Source: Streptomyces sp. NBC_00078 (lineage in GTDB: Bacteria > Actinomycetota > Actinomycetes > Streptomycetales > Streptomycetaceae). From it: DNA of 64,000 nt. Below the pieces are notes generated by a model, which made no database searches, was not told the DNA's origin, and saw only the letters and a program-made list of their open reading frames with translations. The stretch is from assembly GCF_026343335.1 (NCBI RefSeq), contig NZ_JAPELX010000001.1, positions 2,790,001 through 2,854,000 of the forward strand. The letters run 5' to 3'. Shown in pieces: positions 53,442 through 62,182 of this stretch (the first letter of the stretch is position 1; each line of letters opens with the position of its first letter). Both the position numbers and the translations under genes were made by a program.

Positions 53442-53472
53442 GTAACATTAGACGTCATATGAATTTCGTCAA
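53442..53472 (-). promoter_or_regulatory. Promoter and GntR operator of the beta-helix gene
   Basis: On the - strand: TTGACG (53472-53467), 16-nt spacer, TAATGT (53450-53445). The spacer and -10 contain the element at 53442-53464 that is repeated, with three mismatches in 23 positions, upstream of the dehydratase gene. Confidence 0.7.
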
Positions 53473-53605
53473 TACCTCGCGCATGCCGACTCGGCCGAAG
53501 TTGGCCGTAGTCGGCCCGGGCATGCGAACGCCCCCGGCCTGTCGGCTCGGGGGCAAGTTCAGCGCGGGCGCGCTCTCAGGAGGCGGGGGCTCAGGAAGCA
53601 GGGGC

Positions 53606-54373
53606 TCAGGAGGCGGTGGAGCTCACGTTCGGCAAGCGGCGGCGGCTCCAGGCGGTCTGGATGTGTGCCGCCATGGCCTGCGCGGCCCCGTCGGAGTCCC
53701 GGGCCAGTAGCCGCTCGGCGACTGCGCGGTGCTCCGCGTTGGCCCGCTCGCACGCGGTCTCGTCCGGTGTGCCGTTGTACAGGTACGTCGTGCGCGCCTG
53801 GGCGTGGAGGATCCGGATGATGGAACGGCCGAGCCTGTTGTGCGATGCCTGCAGGATCCGGTCGTGGAAGGCCACATCGGTCTCGATGAAGCGTGCCGGA
53901 ACGGCGGTCTCCTCGTCGAGCCGGGCGAGCAGCCGCTCGATGGCTCGCAGGTCGTCGTCGGTGGCCAGCTCCGCGGCCTGGGCGGTCATCTGGGCCTCCA
54001 GCGTCGACCGGATGTCGACCAGCTGGTCCAGCACGACGAGTTCCTCGTCGTGCTGGACGGTCGCGGCGAGCACGACGGGATCGAGGAGGTTCCATTCCTC
54101 TGGCGGGGTGACGGTGGTGCCGTAGCCCTGCCGGGCGAGGACCAGCCCCTTGGCCTCCAGGGACTTGACCGCCTCGCGGACGGTGATGCGGCTGACGCCG
54201 AACGTCTCGCAGAGCTCGGGTTCGACCGGCAGGGTCGCCCCTGGAGGAATGGCGCCCGACACGATCGTGTCGGTCAGGCTCTCCATGACGGCCTGCGCCA
54301 GTCGGGCCGGACGCTTGGGCCAGGGTTTGAGGACGGGAGGCTCTCCTACTCTGCCGACGCTGTCCTTGGCCAT
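53606..54373 (-). CDS. GntR-family (FadR subfamily) transcriptional regulator
   Basis: A 255-aa repressor. N-terminal winged helix: VEPELCETFGVSRITVREAV (helix-turn-helix, about residues 52-71), KSLEAKGLVLARQGYGTTVT (wing). C-terminal FCD all-helical ligand domain with the metal-binding pattern (EAQMTAQAAE, DVAFHDRIL, NAEHRAVAERL). FadR-subfamily regulators commonly respond to sugar acids. It is divergent from the catabolic operon, and the operator at 54434 lies in their common upstream region; autoregulation is probable. Confidence 0.88.
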   Translation of the reverse strand: MAKDSVGRVGEPPVLKPWPKRPARLAQAVMESLTDTIVSGAIPPGATLPVEPELCETFGVSRITVREAVKSLEAKGLVLARQGYGTTVTPPEEWNLLDPVVLAATVQHDEELVVLDQLVDIRSTLEAQMTAQAAELATDDDLRAIERLLARLDEETAVPARFIETDVAFHDRILQASHNRLGRSIIRILHAQARTTYLYNGTPDETACERANAEHRAVAERLLARDSDGAAQAMAAHIQTAWSRRRLPNVSSTAS

Positions 54374-54425
54374 GTGTGCCCCCCTTGCTGGTGCGGATGA
54401 CGGCGAGTCTACTGCGCGGAACTTC

Positions 54426-54456
54426 TTGACAGCATTCGTATGACGACTTATGTTAC
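54426..54456 (+). promoter_or_regulatory. Promoter and GntR operator of the catabolic operon
   Basis: TTGACA (54426-54431), 17-nt spacer, TATGTT (54449-54454): close to the HrdB consensus. The operator (54434-54456, core TATGACGACTTATGTTAC) overlaps spacer and -10. Its reverse complement is the element found at 53442. Binding would block RNA polymerase. Confidence 0.75.
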
Positions 54457-54501
54457 ACGAAAATTTCGCAGCAGTACTTCCCGTTGCAAGGGGTGCACAC
54501 C

Positions 54502-55617
54502 GTGCGCATTACCGAAGTCGAGTGCCATCCGGTCCGGGTGCCGGGAGTCAGTCCGCCCTTCGTCTGGCGGGACGGACTCCTGGGCAGCCCGTCCGATGGC
54601 GAGGCCGCGGTCCTGCGCATCCGCACGGACGAAGGGGTCGAGGGGGTGGCGATGTCCCCTCGGCGGGGCAGCGGGGTCATCCTGGCGGACCTGCTCGACC
54701 GCGTACTGCGCGCGGAGTTGGTGGGTCAGGACCCCCTGCAGCGGGAATGGCTCTGGCACCGCATGTGGGAGCTGGACCGCACGGAAGAACTACCGCTCTA
54801 CCTGCTGGGGCTGGTCGACACCGCGCTGTGGGACCTGGCCGGACGACTCGCCGACCGGCCCACCTGGCAGATGCTCGGCGGCTACCGCACCTCGATACCC
54901 GCCTACGCCTCCACCGTCACCTACTCCTCGATCGAGGAGTACCTGGACATCGCCGACCAGGCCCTGGAGCTCGGCTACCCTGCCATCAAGCTCCACGCCT
55001 GGGGTGACGCCCGCCGCGACGCCCGCCTGTCGGTGGCCCTGCGTGAACATGTGGGGGACGACGTCCCGCTGATGTTCGACGGGTCGGCGGGCTTCGACCT
55101 CCCCGACGCGATCCATCTCGGGCACGCTCTCTCGGACGCGGGCTACCTCTGGTACGAGGAGCCGATGAGGGAGTTCAGTGTCACCGCGTACAAGCGCCTC
55201 GCCGACGCGGTGGCCGTTCCCCTCCTCGTGGCCGAGACCTCCGACGGGGCGCACATGAACTCGGCCGATTTCATCCAGGCCGGCGCCGCCACCTTCGGAG
55301 TCCGCGCCTCCACCCAACTGCGCGGCGGCTTCACCGGCGCGATGCGCACCGCCCACCTCGCCGACGCCTACCGACTGCGCGCCGAGGTGCACGGGCCGGA
55401 GATCCCCAACCGGCACCTGTGCATGGCCATCTCCAACACCACCTACTACGAGTCGCTGGTCATGGGCAATCCCATCAGCCGCGAGAGCGGCATCGGCGCC
55501 CACGGCCTCGTTCATGCCCCCACCGGTCCGGGCGTCGCCCTTCCGGCGGGCTTGGATTATCCTCCCGTCCTTCAGGGATTTGTCGACAAGGAGACCGTCA
55601 CTCCGCCCCGGGCCTGA
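54502..55617 (+). CDS. Enolase-superfamily sugar-acid dehydratase (L-fuconate dehydratase-like)
   Basis: A 371-aa member of the mandelate racemase/muconate lactonising group. Capping domain at the N-terminus (RITEVECHPVRVPG); catalytic barrel with AIKLHAWGD (the K-x-basic pair), LMFDGSAGFD (metal ligand), WYEEPM (ligand), LLVAETSDG (ligand) and EVHGPEIPN (candidate general-base His). In the pathway context it should convert L-fuconate to 2-keto-3-deoxy-L-fuconate; L-rhamnonate or another 6-deoxy acid is possible. GTG 54502 follows AAGGGG. Confidence 0.8.
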   Translation: MRITEVECHPVRVPGVSPPFVWRDGLLGSPSDGEAAVLRIRTDEGVEGVAMSPRRGSGVILADLLDRVLRAELVGQDPLQREWLWHRMWELDRTEELPLYLLGLVDTALWDLAGRLADRPTWQMLGGYRTSIPAYASTVTYSSIEEYLDIADQALELGYPAIKLHAWGDARRDARLSVALREHVGDDVPLMFDGSAGFDLPDAIHLGHALSDAGYLWYEEPMREFSVTAYKRLADAVAVPLLVAETSDGAHMNSADFIQAGAATFGVRASTQLRGGFTGAMRTAHLADAYRLRAEVHGPEIPNRHLCMAISNTTYYESLVMGNPISRESGIGAHGLVHAPTGPGVALPAGLDYPPVLQGFVDKETVTPPRA

Positions 55618-55711
55618 TGACCGGAGCCGCAGGCCCGACCGCCTGACTCGAACACCCCGAACGCGGCGCCTCTCCCTGTTGTGCGCCATTTCCCAAGATC
55701 TGAGGTCAGTC

Positions 55712-57076
55712 ATGAACAACGACGTTCCGGTTTCCTCGCGCCGCCAGCTCAGACACACGGCAGTCGCCGTCCTGGGCGCCGTCTCCCTGCTCGCGCTCGC
55801 TGCCTGCGGCAGCGCGGACCCCACCCCTGCGGCGACTTCCTCCGCGGCTGCCTTCAAGCCCGTGACCCAGGAGAAAGGCAGTGAGATCACGGTCTGGGCG
55901 GACGCCGGCCGTGTGCCCGGCGTGCAGGCGTACCAGAAGGCGCACCCGGACGTGAAGATGAAGATCGTCACGTACAGCGGCGACGCCAACGGAGCCAACG
56001 ACCTGCAGACCAAGGTGCAGCTGTTCGACCGGACCGGCAGCGGCTGGCCCGACGTCGCCTTCAGCGCCAACGTCAACGACGGCAGCTGGGCCGCCCAGGG
56101 TAAGACGCCCTATGCCGCGCCCGTCGACAAGGGCCTGGTCCCGCTGTCGACCCTGAACGGCTTCGCGTACGGCGCACTGAACCCCTGCAAGTTCAACGGC
56201 GGCACCTACTGCCTGCGCAACGACCTGGCCCAGAACGTGCTCTGGTACAACAAGGTGCTCATGCGCAGGTGGGGCTACTCCGTCCCGACCACCTGGGAGG
56301 AGTATCAGGCTCTCGGCGAGAAGGTCGCCAAGGAGCACCCCGGATACCTGATCGGGACCGCCGGGGACGCCTGGACTCCTGAGGTGTACTTCTGGGCGAG
56401 CCAGTGCACCGCCAGCACCACGACCGGTGCCAAGAAGGTCACCGTGAACCTGCAGGATGCCAAGTGCACACGGATGGCGAGACTCCTCGACACTCTGATC
56501 GCCAAGGGCTCGGTCTCCAAAGACACCGTCTTCAGCGCCGGCTTCATCAAGAACCAGGCGAGCAAGGTCCTCATGCTCCCCGGCCCGTCCTGGTACGGAC
56601 AGGTGCTCTTCAACTCCACATTCAAGATCCCCAAGGGAAAGATCGCCGCTGCCTCACCGCTGAAGTTCGAGGGCGACGACAAGAACTACACCGGCAACGT
56701 CGGCGGCGGACTGTGGTTCGTCTCCTCCCACAGCAAGAACCTCAAGGCGGCCTCCGACCTGGTCACCTGGATGACGACCTCCGACGACAACCAGGCCACC
56801 GCGGGCACCTACCCCGCGTATGTGCCGGCGGCCAGCAAGTGGCTCGGCAAGCAGCTGGACACCGGCTACTTCGCCAACGACATCGGCCCCGCCTTCAAGG
56901 AAGCCGCGGAACTGATCTGGCCCGGCTGGTCCGCCACCCAGTACAGCCAGGAGGCGATCTACTCCTCCACGGTGGTCCCCGCCCTGAACTCGGGCAAGAC
57001 CCTCACCGACACCCTGGACACCTGGCAGACGGCGATCACCGACAAGGCCAAGTCCCTCGGATACACCGTCAACTAG
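55712..57076 (+). CDS. Sugar ABC transporter substrate-binding lipoprotein
   Basis: A 454-aa family-1 solute-binding protein. Lipoprotein signal with lipobox LLALAAC (Cys at about residue 33); mature protein with ITVWADAGRVPGVQAYQKAH and an aromatic-rich sugar site (SGWPDVAFSANVND; GPSWYGQVLF). Expected outside the membrane, passing a mono- or oligosaccharide to the two permeases that follow. Confidence 0.9.
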   Translation: MNNDVPVSSRRQLRHTAVAVLGAVSLLALAACGSADPTPAATSSAAAFKPVTQEKGSEITVWADAGRVPGVQAYQKAHPDVKMKIVTYSGDANGANDLQTKVQLFDRTGSGWPDVAFSANVNDGSWAAQGKTPYAAPVDKGLVPLSTLNGFAYGALNPCKFNGGTYCLRNDLAQNVLWYNKVLMRRWGYSVPTTWEEYQALGEKVAKEHPGYLIGTAGDAWTPEVYFWASQCTASTTTGAKKVTVNLQDAKCTRMARLLDTLIAKGSVSKDTVFSAGFIKNQASKVLMLPGPSWYGQVLFNSTFKIPKGKIAAASPLKFEGDDKNYTGNVGGGLWFVSSHSKNLKAASDLVTWMTTSDDNQATAGTYPAYVPAASKWLGKQLDTGYFANDIGPAFKEAAELIWPGWSATQYSQEAIYSSTVVPALNSGKTLTDTLDTWQTAITDKAKSLGYTVN

Positions 57077-57088
57077 CGAAGCGGACCG

Positions 57089-58009
57089 ATGACCACCCAC
57101 CTCGCAACGGAGCGGAGCGGCCGCCGCGGCGACCGCTCGGCCCGCAACCCGGTCGGACGCGCCGGATACGTCTTCGTCTCCGGCTACGTCCTCCTCCTAC
57201 TCGCCTTCGGCGTCCTGCCCACCGGTTACGCCGTGTGGCTGGCACTGTCCAACTCCCGCAACCAGCTCGTCGGAATCGGCAACTTCACCCGGACGTTCAC
57301 CGACTACCGCTTCGGACCGGCCTTCCTCCACATCGGCCTCTACCTGGCGATCTGGCTGGCCGGCCTGATGATCCTGGTGGTGCTGCTCTCTCTGATGCTG
57401 CACGGCCGCATGCGCAGGGCCTCCACCAGCCTGCGGTTCCTGTTCTACCTGCCGGGGGCCCTCGCCGGGGTGGCGAGCGTACTGCTCTTCCTGATCCTCC
57501 TCGACCCGGCCGCCAGTCCCGTCGGCTGGCTGCTGAAGGGCTTCGGCTGGAACACCCTCGCCCAGGTCAACGCCCCCGGCCACCTGCCGGTTCTCTTCAC
57601 CGTCATCGCCTTCTGGACCGGCGCCGGCGGGTGGATCGTGGTCATGTACGGCGCGCTCAACAGCATCCCGGACGAGATCCTGGAGGCCGCCCGCATCGAC
57701 GGCGCCAGTACGCTCCAGATCGCCCTGCGCATCCAGATCCCGATGATCACCAAGTGGATCGCGTACATGCTGATCCTGGCCTTCGCGGCCGGTACCCAGC
57801 TCTTCGTCGAGCCACAACTGGTCTCCCTCGCCAGCTGGGGCATGATCCCCGACAGCTGGTCACCGAACCAGCTCTCCTACCAGTACGCCTTCCAGGCAGG
57901 CGACTTCAACGGCGCGGCGGCGCTCTCCGTCGACCTTCTCATCCTGGGCCTCGCCTGCGCGGCGCTCGTCGTGTTCCGTACCGGCCTGTTCGACAGGGAC
58001 GAAAGATGA
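57089..58009 (+). CDS. Sugar ABC transporter permease 1
   Basis: A 306-aa permease with six membrane helices and the EAA loop (EILEAARIDGASTLQIALRI, about residues 195-214) that contacts the ATPase. Family MalF/UgpA. The stop overlaps the next permease start (ATGA). Confidence 0.92.
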   Translation: MTTHLATERSGRRGDRSARNPVGRAGYVFVSGYVLLLLAFGVLPTGYAVWLALSNSRNQLVGIGNFTRTFTDYRFGPAFLHIGLYLAIWLAGLMILVVLLSLMLHGRMRRASTSLRFLFYLPGALAGVASVLLFLILLDPAASPVGWLLKGFGWNTLAQVNAPGHLPVLFTVIAFWTGAGGWIVVMYGALNSIPDEILEAARIDGASTLQIALRIQIPMITKWIAYMLILAFAAGTQLFVEPQLVSLASWGMIPDSWSPNQLSYQYAFQAGDFNGAAALSVDLLILGLACAALVVFRTGLFDRDER

Positions 58010-58971
58010 CCACAGCTCCCACGACCGCGGCCCGCCGAAACCCGCCGCCCCGTGCCGCCGGCGCCCACACCAGCCCTAGGAAGCCCATGCGCCACAAGCG
58101 CCGCCCAAGCTCACTGGCCGCCCGGCTGGCCTGGCTCATCGTCATGGGCCTGGCCGTGCTGTTCTTCTGTGTGCCGGTGGTGTGGCTCCTGCTGGCCACG
58201 ACCAAGACCGACGGCCAGATCGTACGGGACAACCCGTTCTCCTTCGGTTCCCTCACCGCGATCGCCGACGCCTGGCACCATCTCTACGCCTTCCAGGACG
58301 GCGCCATCCTCACCTGGCTGAAGAACTCGGCGCTCTACACGTTCGGTGCGCTGGCCATCACCCTCGTGACATCGATCCCCGCCGGGTACGCGCTGGCTCT
58401 CACCCAGTTCATCGGGCGCCGGATGCTGCTGACCATCACCATGCTGGTGATGCTCATGCCGACAGCCGCGATGGTGCTTCCCCTGTACCTGGGGATGAAC
58501 GCCGTGCACCTGGACGGCACGATCTGGTCGGTGATCCTGCCGTTCTCCTTCTTCCCGTTCGGGGTCTACCTCACCTACATCTACTTCTCCTCCAACGTCC
58601 CCTCCGACCTGCTGTCCGCCGCTCGCATCGACGGCTGCTCGGAGTGGCAGGTCTTCCGCCTCGTCGCGATGCCGCTGGCCAAGCCCGTGATCGCCCTGGT
58701 CGGCTTCTTCAACTTCGTCGGCAACTGGAACAACTTCTTCCTGCCGTTCGTGATGCTGCCCGACAGCTCCCAGTATCCGGCGCAGGTGGGGCTGAACAAC
58801 CTGCTCGCCGCCTCGCCGCTGTTCAACACCTCCAGCGGCGCGGGCAACCAGATCATGCGACCCGAACTGGCGCTGGCCACCCTGGTGACCATCGTGCCGG
58901 TCCTGATCGTCTTCCTCTTCTCCCAACGCGCTCTGGTGGCCGGCATGCTCGCCGGCGCGACCAAGGAGTGA
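58006..58971 (+). CDS. Sugar ABC transporter permease 2
   Basis: A 321-aa MalG/UgpE-type permease; EAA loop at DLLSAARIDGCSEWQVFRLV. About 40 extra residues at the N-terminus rich in Pro/Arg. No ATP-binding subunit follows, as is usual in Streptomyces where the multitask ATPase MsiK serves many sugar importers. Confidence 0.92.
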   Translation: MTTAPTTAARRNPPPRAAGAHTSPRKPMRHKRRPSSLAARLAWLIVMGLAVLFFCVPVVWLLLATTKTDGQIVRDNPFSFGSLTAIADAWHHLYAFQDGAILTWLKNSALYTFGALAITLVTSIPAGYALALTQFIGRRMLLTITMLVMLMPTAAMVLPLYLGMNAVHLDGTIWSVILPFSFFPFGVYLTYIYFSSNVPSDLLSAARIDGCSEWQVFRLVAMPLAKPVIALVGFFNFVGNWNNFFLPFVMLPDSSQYPAQVGLNNLLAASPLFNTSSGAGNQIMRPELALATLVTIVPVLIVFLFSQRALVAGMLAGATKE

Positions 58972-59056
58972 GGCGGCGGCCGCACCCTTGGCGCCGCGCC
59001 GTAGTGGCTGCGCCGCCGTATGGGCGACGCCTCCCACACTCGCCGGAAGGACCCCG

Positions 59057-59395
59057 ATGAAACGGGTTGCCCAGACGATCCGCCTGCGGTCCGAGCACCG
59101 TGACCTGTATCTGCGCCTGCACTCCGAGGTCTGGCCGGGCGTCGAGGCCGCGCTGCGGGCCGCGAACATCCGCAACTACAGCATCTTTCTGCGCGAGGAC
59201 ACGCTGTTCGGCTACTTCGAGTACCACGGCGACGACTTCGAGGCCGACATGGCCGCGATCGGCGCCGACACGGCCACCCGGGCCTGGTGGGAGCTCACCG
59301 GCCCCTGCCAGGAGCCATGGGCCGATACCGGCACCGGGGGCGGCTGGTCGGACCTGACCGAGATCTGGCATCTGAGTGAGTCCGGCACACCGTGA
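59057..59395 (+). CDS. L-rhamnose/L-fucose mutarotase (RhaM family)
   Basis: A 112-aa dimeric alpha/beta-barrel protein: HSEVWPGVEAALRAANIRNY, IFLREDTLFGYFEY and the C-terminal TEIWHLSES. Interconverts alpha and beta anomers of a 6-deoxyhexose so that the 1-dehydrogenase can use the right one. GGAAGG precedes ATG 59057. Presence in this operon points to a deoxysugar substrate. Confidence 0.88.
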   Translation: MKRVAQTIRLRSEHRDLYLRLHSEVWPGVEAALRAANIRNYSIFLREDTLFGYFEYHGDDFEADMAAIGADTATRAWWELTGPCQEPWADTGTGGGWSDLTEIWHLSESGTP

Positions 59396-59463
59396 CGGTC
59401 ATCCCCAGCCCCCCGTCCCTCGCCCGAGCCACCTGACCACCGCCCATGGCAAGGAAACGCCCA

Positions 59464-60315
59464 GTGAAACTTCTACGAGTCGGCGCGCCCGGCGAGGAGC
59501 AGCCCGCAGTCCGCACGGAGGAGGGCCGGCTGCTCGTTCTGTCCTCCATAACCTCCGACATCGACGGCGCCTTCCTCGCCTCTGACGGTGTAGGCCGGGC
59601 CCGGGCGGCCGTCGCGGCGGGAGGCCTGCCCGAACTGGCCCCGGACGGTCTGCGGATCGGAGCACCCGTCGCCCGCCCCGGCAAGGTCATCTGCGTCGGG
59701 CTGAACTACCGCGACCACGCCGCCGAGACGGGCGCGGCGATCCCCGCGCGGCCGGTGGTGTTCATGAAGGACCCGGGCACGGTGGTCGGGCCGTACGACG
59801 GGGTGCTGATCCCCCGCGGCTCCGCGAAGACCGACTGGGAGGTCGAGCTGGCGGTCGTCATCGGACGGCGGGCCCGCTACCTCGACGGTCCGGAAGCCGC
59901 GCGGGCCGTGATCGCGGGGTACGCGATCAGCCATGACGTGTCGGAGCGGGAGTTCCAGCTGGAGTACTCCTCGCAGTGGGACCTGGGCAAGTCCTGCGAG
60001 ACGTTCAACCCGCTCGGACCGTGGCTGGTGACCGCCGACGAGGTCGGCGATCCGCAGGACCTCGGGCTGCACCTGAGCGTCAACGGCGTGAAGCGGCAGG
60101 ACGGCCACACCAGCGACATGATCTTCCCGGTCGACCACATCGTGGCGTACCTGAGCCAGTACATGGTCCTGGAGCCGGGCGACGTGATCAACACCGGTAC
60201 GCCCGCGGGCGTGGCCCTCGGCCTCCCCGGCACCCCCTACCTCCGCCCCGGCGACACCGTCGAGCTCTCCGTCGACGGCCTCGGCGCCCAGCGCCAGACC
60301 TTCGGCCAAGCGTGA
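59464..60315 (+). CDS. Fumarylacetoacetate hydrolase-family 2,4-diketo-3-deoxy acid hydrolase
   Basis: A 283-aa FAH-fold enzyme: GLNYRDHAAE, VFMKDPGTVVGPYD, KTDWEVELAVVIGRRARY (metal-binding Glu residues) and NTGTPAGVALG. In the non-phosphorylating fucose/rhamnose route this family cleaves 2,4-diketo-3-deoxy-L-fuconate/-rhamnonate to pyruvate and L-lactate. GTG 59464 has AAGGA upstream. Confidence 0.87.
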   Translation: MKLLRVGAPGEEQPAVRTEEGRLLVLSSITSDIDGAFLASDGVGRARAAVAAGGLPELAPDGLRIGAPVARPGKVICVGLNYRDHAAETGAAIPARPVVFMKDPGTVVGPYDGVLIPRGSAKTDWEVELAVVIGRRARYLDGPEAARAVIAGYAISHDVSEREFQLEYSSQWDLGKSCETFNPLGPWLVTADEVGDPQDLGLHLSVNGVKRQDGHTSDMIFPVDHIVAYLSQYMVLEPGDVINTGTPAGVALGLPGTPYLRPGDTVELSVDGLGAQRQTFGQA

Positions 60316-60326
60316 AAGGCGCCCCC

Positions 60327-61112
60327 TTGAGCAAGTCGAGTCAGCTGAGCAGCTTGAGCGGCCTGTCAGGGCTCAAGGCCGTCGTCACCGGCGGCGCGTC
60401 CGGCATCGGGCTGGCCACGTCCCGGATGCTGGCCGAGCACGGCGCCACGGTGGCCGTCCTCGACCTCGACCCCTCCGGTATCCCCGAGCCGCTGATCGCC
60501 ATCGAGGCCGACCTCGGCGACGACGCCTCGGTACGTATCGCCGTGGACGCCGCTGCCGGGCAGCTCGGTGGCCTGGACATCCTGGTCAACAACGCGGGCA
60601 TCGGCGCCATCGGCACCGTCGAGGACAATGCCGACGAGGAATGGCACCGCGTCCTCGACATCAACGTCCTCGGGACGGTGCGCACCACCCGGGCCGCCCT
60701 GCCGTATCTGCGGCGCTCGTCGCACGCGGCGATCGTCAACACCTGTTCCGTCGCGGCCACCGCGGGCCTCCCCCAGCGCGCCCTGTACTCCGCCAGCAAG
60801 GGTGCGGTGCTGTCGCTGACCCTGGCGATGGCCGCGGACCATGTCCGTGAGGGCATCCGCGTCAACTGCGTCAACCCCGGCACCGCCGACACCCCCTGGG
60901 TGACCCGGCTCCTGGACGCCGCCGACGACCCGGAGGCGGAACGCTCCGCCCTCGACGCACGCCAGCCCCTGGGCCGCCTGGTCACCGCGGACGAGGTGGG
61001 GGCAGCCGTGGTCTACCTGGCGAGCCCCGCCGCAGCCTCCGTCACCGGCATCGCCCTCGCCGTCGACGGTGGCATGCAGGGACTCCGGCTGCGCCCGGCG
61101 GCCGGCGCATGA
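60327..61112 (+). CDS. SDR: 2-keto-3-deoxy-L-fuconate dehydrogenase-like
   Basis: A 261-aa classical short-chain dehydrogenase: cofactor motif VVTGGASGIG, LDILVNNAGIG, catalytic Ser (NTCSVAAT) and YSASKGAV (Tyr/Lys), plus the C-terminal TGIALAVDGGM. Asp after the second strand (LDLDPS) suggests NAD. Expected reaction: oxidation of 2-keto-3-deoxy-L-fuconate at C4. Start could be GTG 60312 (overlap) or TTG 60327, which has AAAGG at correct spacing. Confidence 0.85.
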   Translation: MSKSSQLSSLSGLSGLKAVVTGGASGIGLATSRMLAEHGATVAVLDLDPSGIPEPLIAIEADLGDDASVRIAVDAAAGQLGGLDILVNNAGIGAIGTVEDNADEEWHRVLDINVLGTVRTTRAALPYLRRSSHAAIVNTCSVAATAGLPQRALYSASKGAVLSLTLAMAADHVREGIRVNCVNPGTADTPWVTRLLDAADDPEAERSALDARQPLGRLVTADEVGAAVVYLASPAAASVTGIALAVDGGMQGLRLRPAAGA

Positions 61113-62182
61113 GAACGACCACGCTGGGCACCACCGACGTCAGGGTCACCGAGCTGTCGTTCGGGGCCGCTGGCATCGGCAACCTCTTCCGCCCGGTCAC
61201 CGACGAGGCGGCGTCCGCCGCGGTGGCGGCGGCCTGGGACGCGGGCGTACGCACCTTCGACACCGCCCCGCACTACGGACTCGGGCTGTCCGAGCGACGC
61301 CTGGGTGCCGCGCTGCGCGGACGCGATCGCGACACGTACACCGTCTCCACCAAAGTCGGGCGGCTGCTCGAACCCCACCCGGAGGGAGGCCGCGGCGACG
61401 ATCTCGCCCACGGCTTCGCCGTGCCCGACACTCACCGGCGAGTCTGGGACTTCAGCTGCGACGGAGTCCTGCGCTCCCTGGAAGCGAGCCTGGACCGCCT
61501 CGGCCTGGACCGTGTGGACATCGCCCTGCTGCACGACCCGGACCACCACGCCGAGCAGGCCCTCACCGAGGCCTACCCGGCGCTGGAACGACTGCGCGGC
61601 GAAGGCGTCGTCAAGGCGATCGGCATCGGAGTGAACCAGTGCGCACTCCCCGCCCGCTTCCTGCGCGAGACCGACATCGACGTGGTGCTGCTCGCCGGCC
61701 GCTACACCCTGCTGGAGCAGGAGGGACTTGCCGAGGTACTGCCGGAGGCCGCCGCCCGCGGCAGGAGTGTCATCGTCGGCGGGGTGTTCAACTCGGGTCT
61801 GCTCACCGACCCCAAGCCCGGGGCCATGTACGACTACGCGCCCGCCCCACTTCACGTACTCGACCGGGCTCTGCGCATGAAGGCGGTCACCGAACGCCAC
61901 GGCGTACCGCTGCGCGCAGCCGCTCTGCGCTTCCCACTCGGCCATCCGGCGGTCGCGAGCGTTCTGTCCGGCGCGCGTTCCGCCGACGAGGTCCGCGACA
62001 CGGTGGACCAACTGCGGCGAACGGTACCGGCCGCACTCTGGGACGAACTGCGCGCCGAGGGGCTGCTGCCCCCGCACGTCCCCGTCCCTGCCGCCGCGCC
62101 GGTCGACGAAGCCGATCGGCCGAAGGAGAAGTCGAAGAGTCGCGAAGGTGACCGCCATGGGCATGCAGGCGAACACGGCTGA
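61109..62182 (+). CDS. Aldo-keto reductase: L-fucose (D-threo-aldose) 1-dehydrogenase-like
   Basis: A 357-aa AKR with the D-threo-aldose dehydrogenase pattern: FGAAGIGNLFRPV, FDTAPHYGLGLSERRLG (Asp, Tyr), VSTKVGRLL (Lys), VDIALLHDPDHH (His), VKAIGIGVNQ. Oxidises L-fucose to L-fucono-1,5-lactone with NAD(P). The C-terminal 30 residues are charged and unlike the family. ATGA overlap with the SDR gene. Confidence 0.86.
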   Translation: MRTTTLGTTDVRVTELSFGAAGIGNLFRPVTDEAASAAVAAAWDAGVRTFDTAPHYGLGLSERRLGAALRGRDRDTYTVSTKVGRLLEPHPEGGRGDDLAHGFAVPDTHRRVWDFSCDGVLRSLEASLDRLGLDRVDIALLHDPDHHAEQALTEAYPALERLRGEGVVKAIGIGVNQCALPARFLRETDIDVVLLAGRYTLLEQEGLAEVLPEAAARGRSVIVGGVFNSGLLTDPKPGAMYDYAPAPLHVLDRALRMKAVTERHGVPLRAAALRFPLGHPAVASVLSGARSADEVRDTVDQLRRTVPAALWDELRAEGLLPPHVPVPAAAPVDEADRPKEKSKSREGDRHGHAGEHG

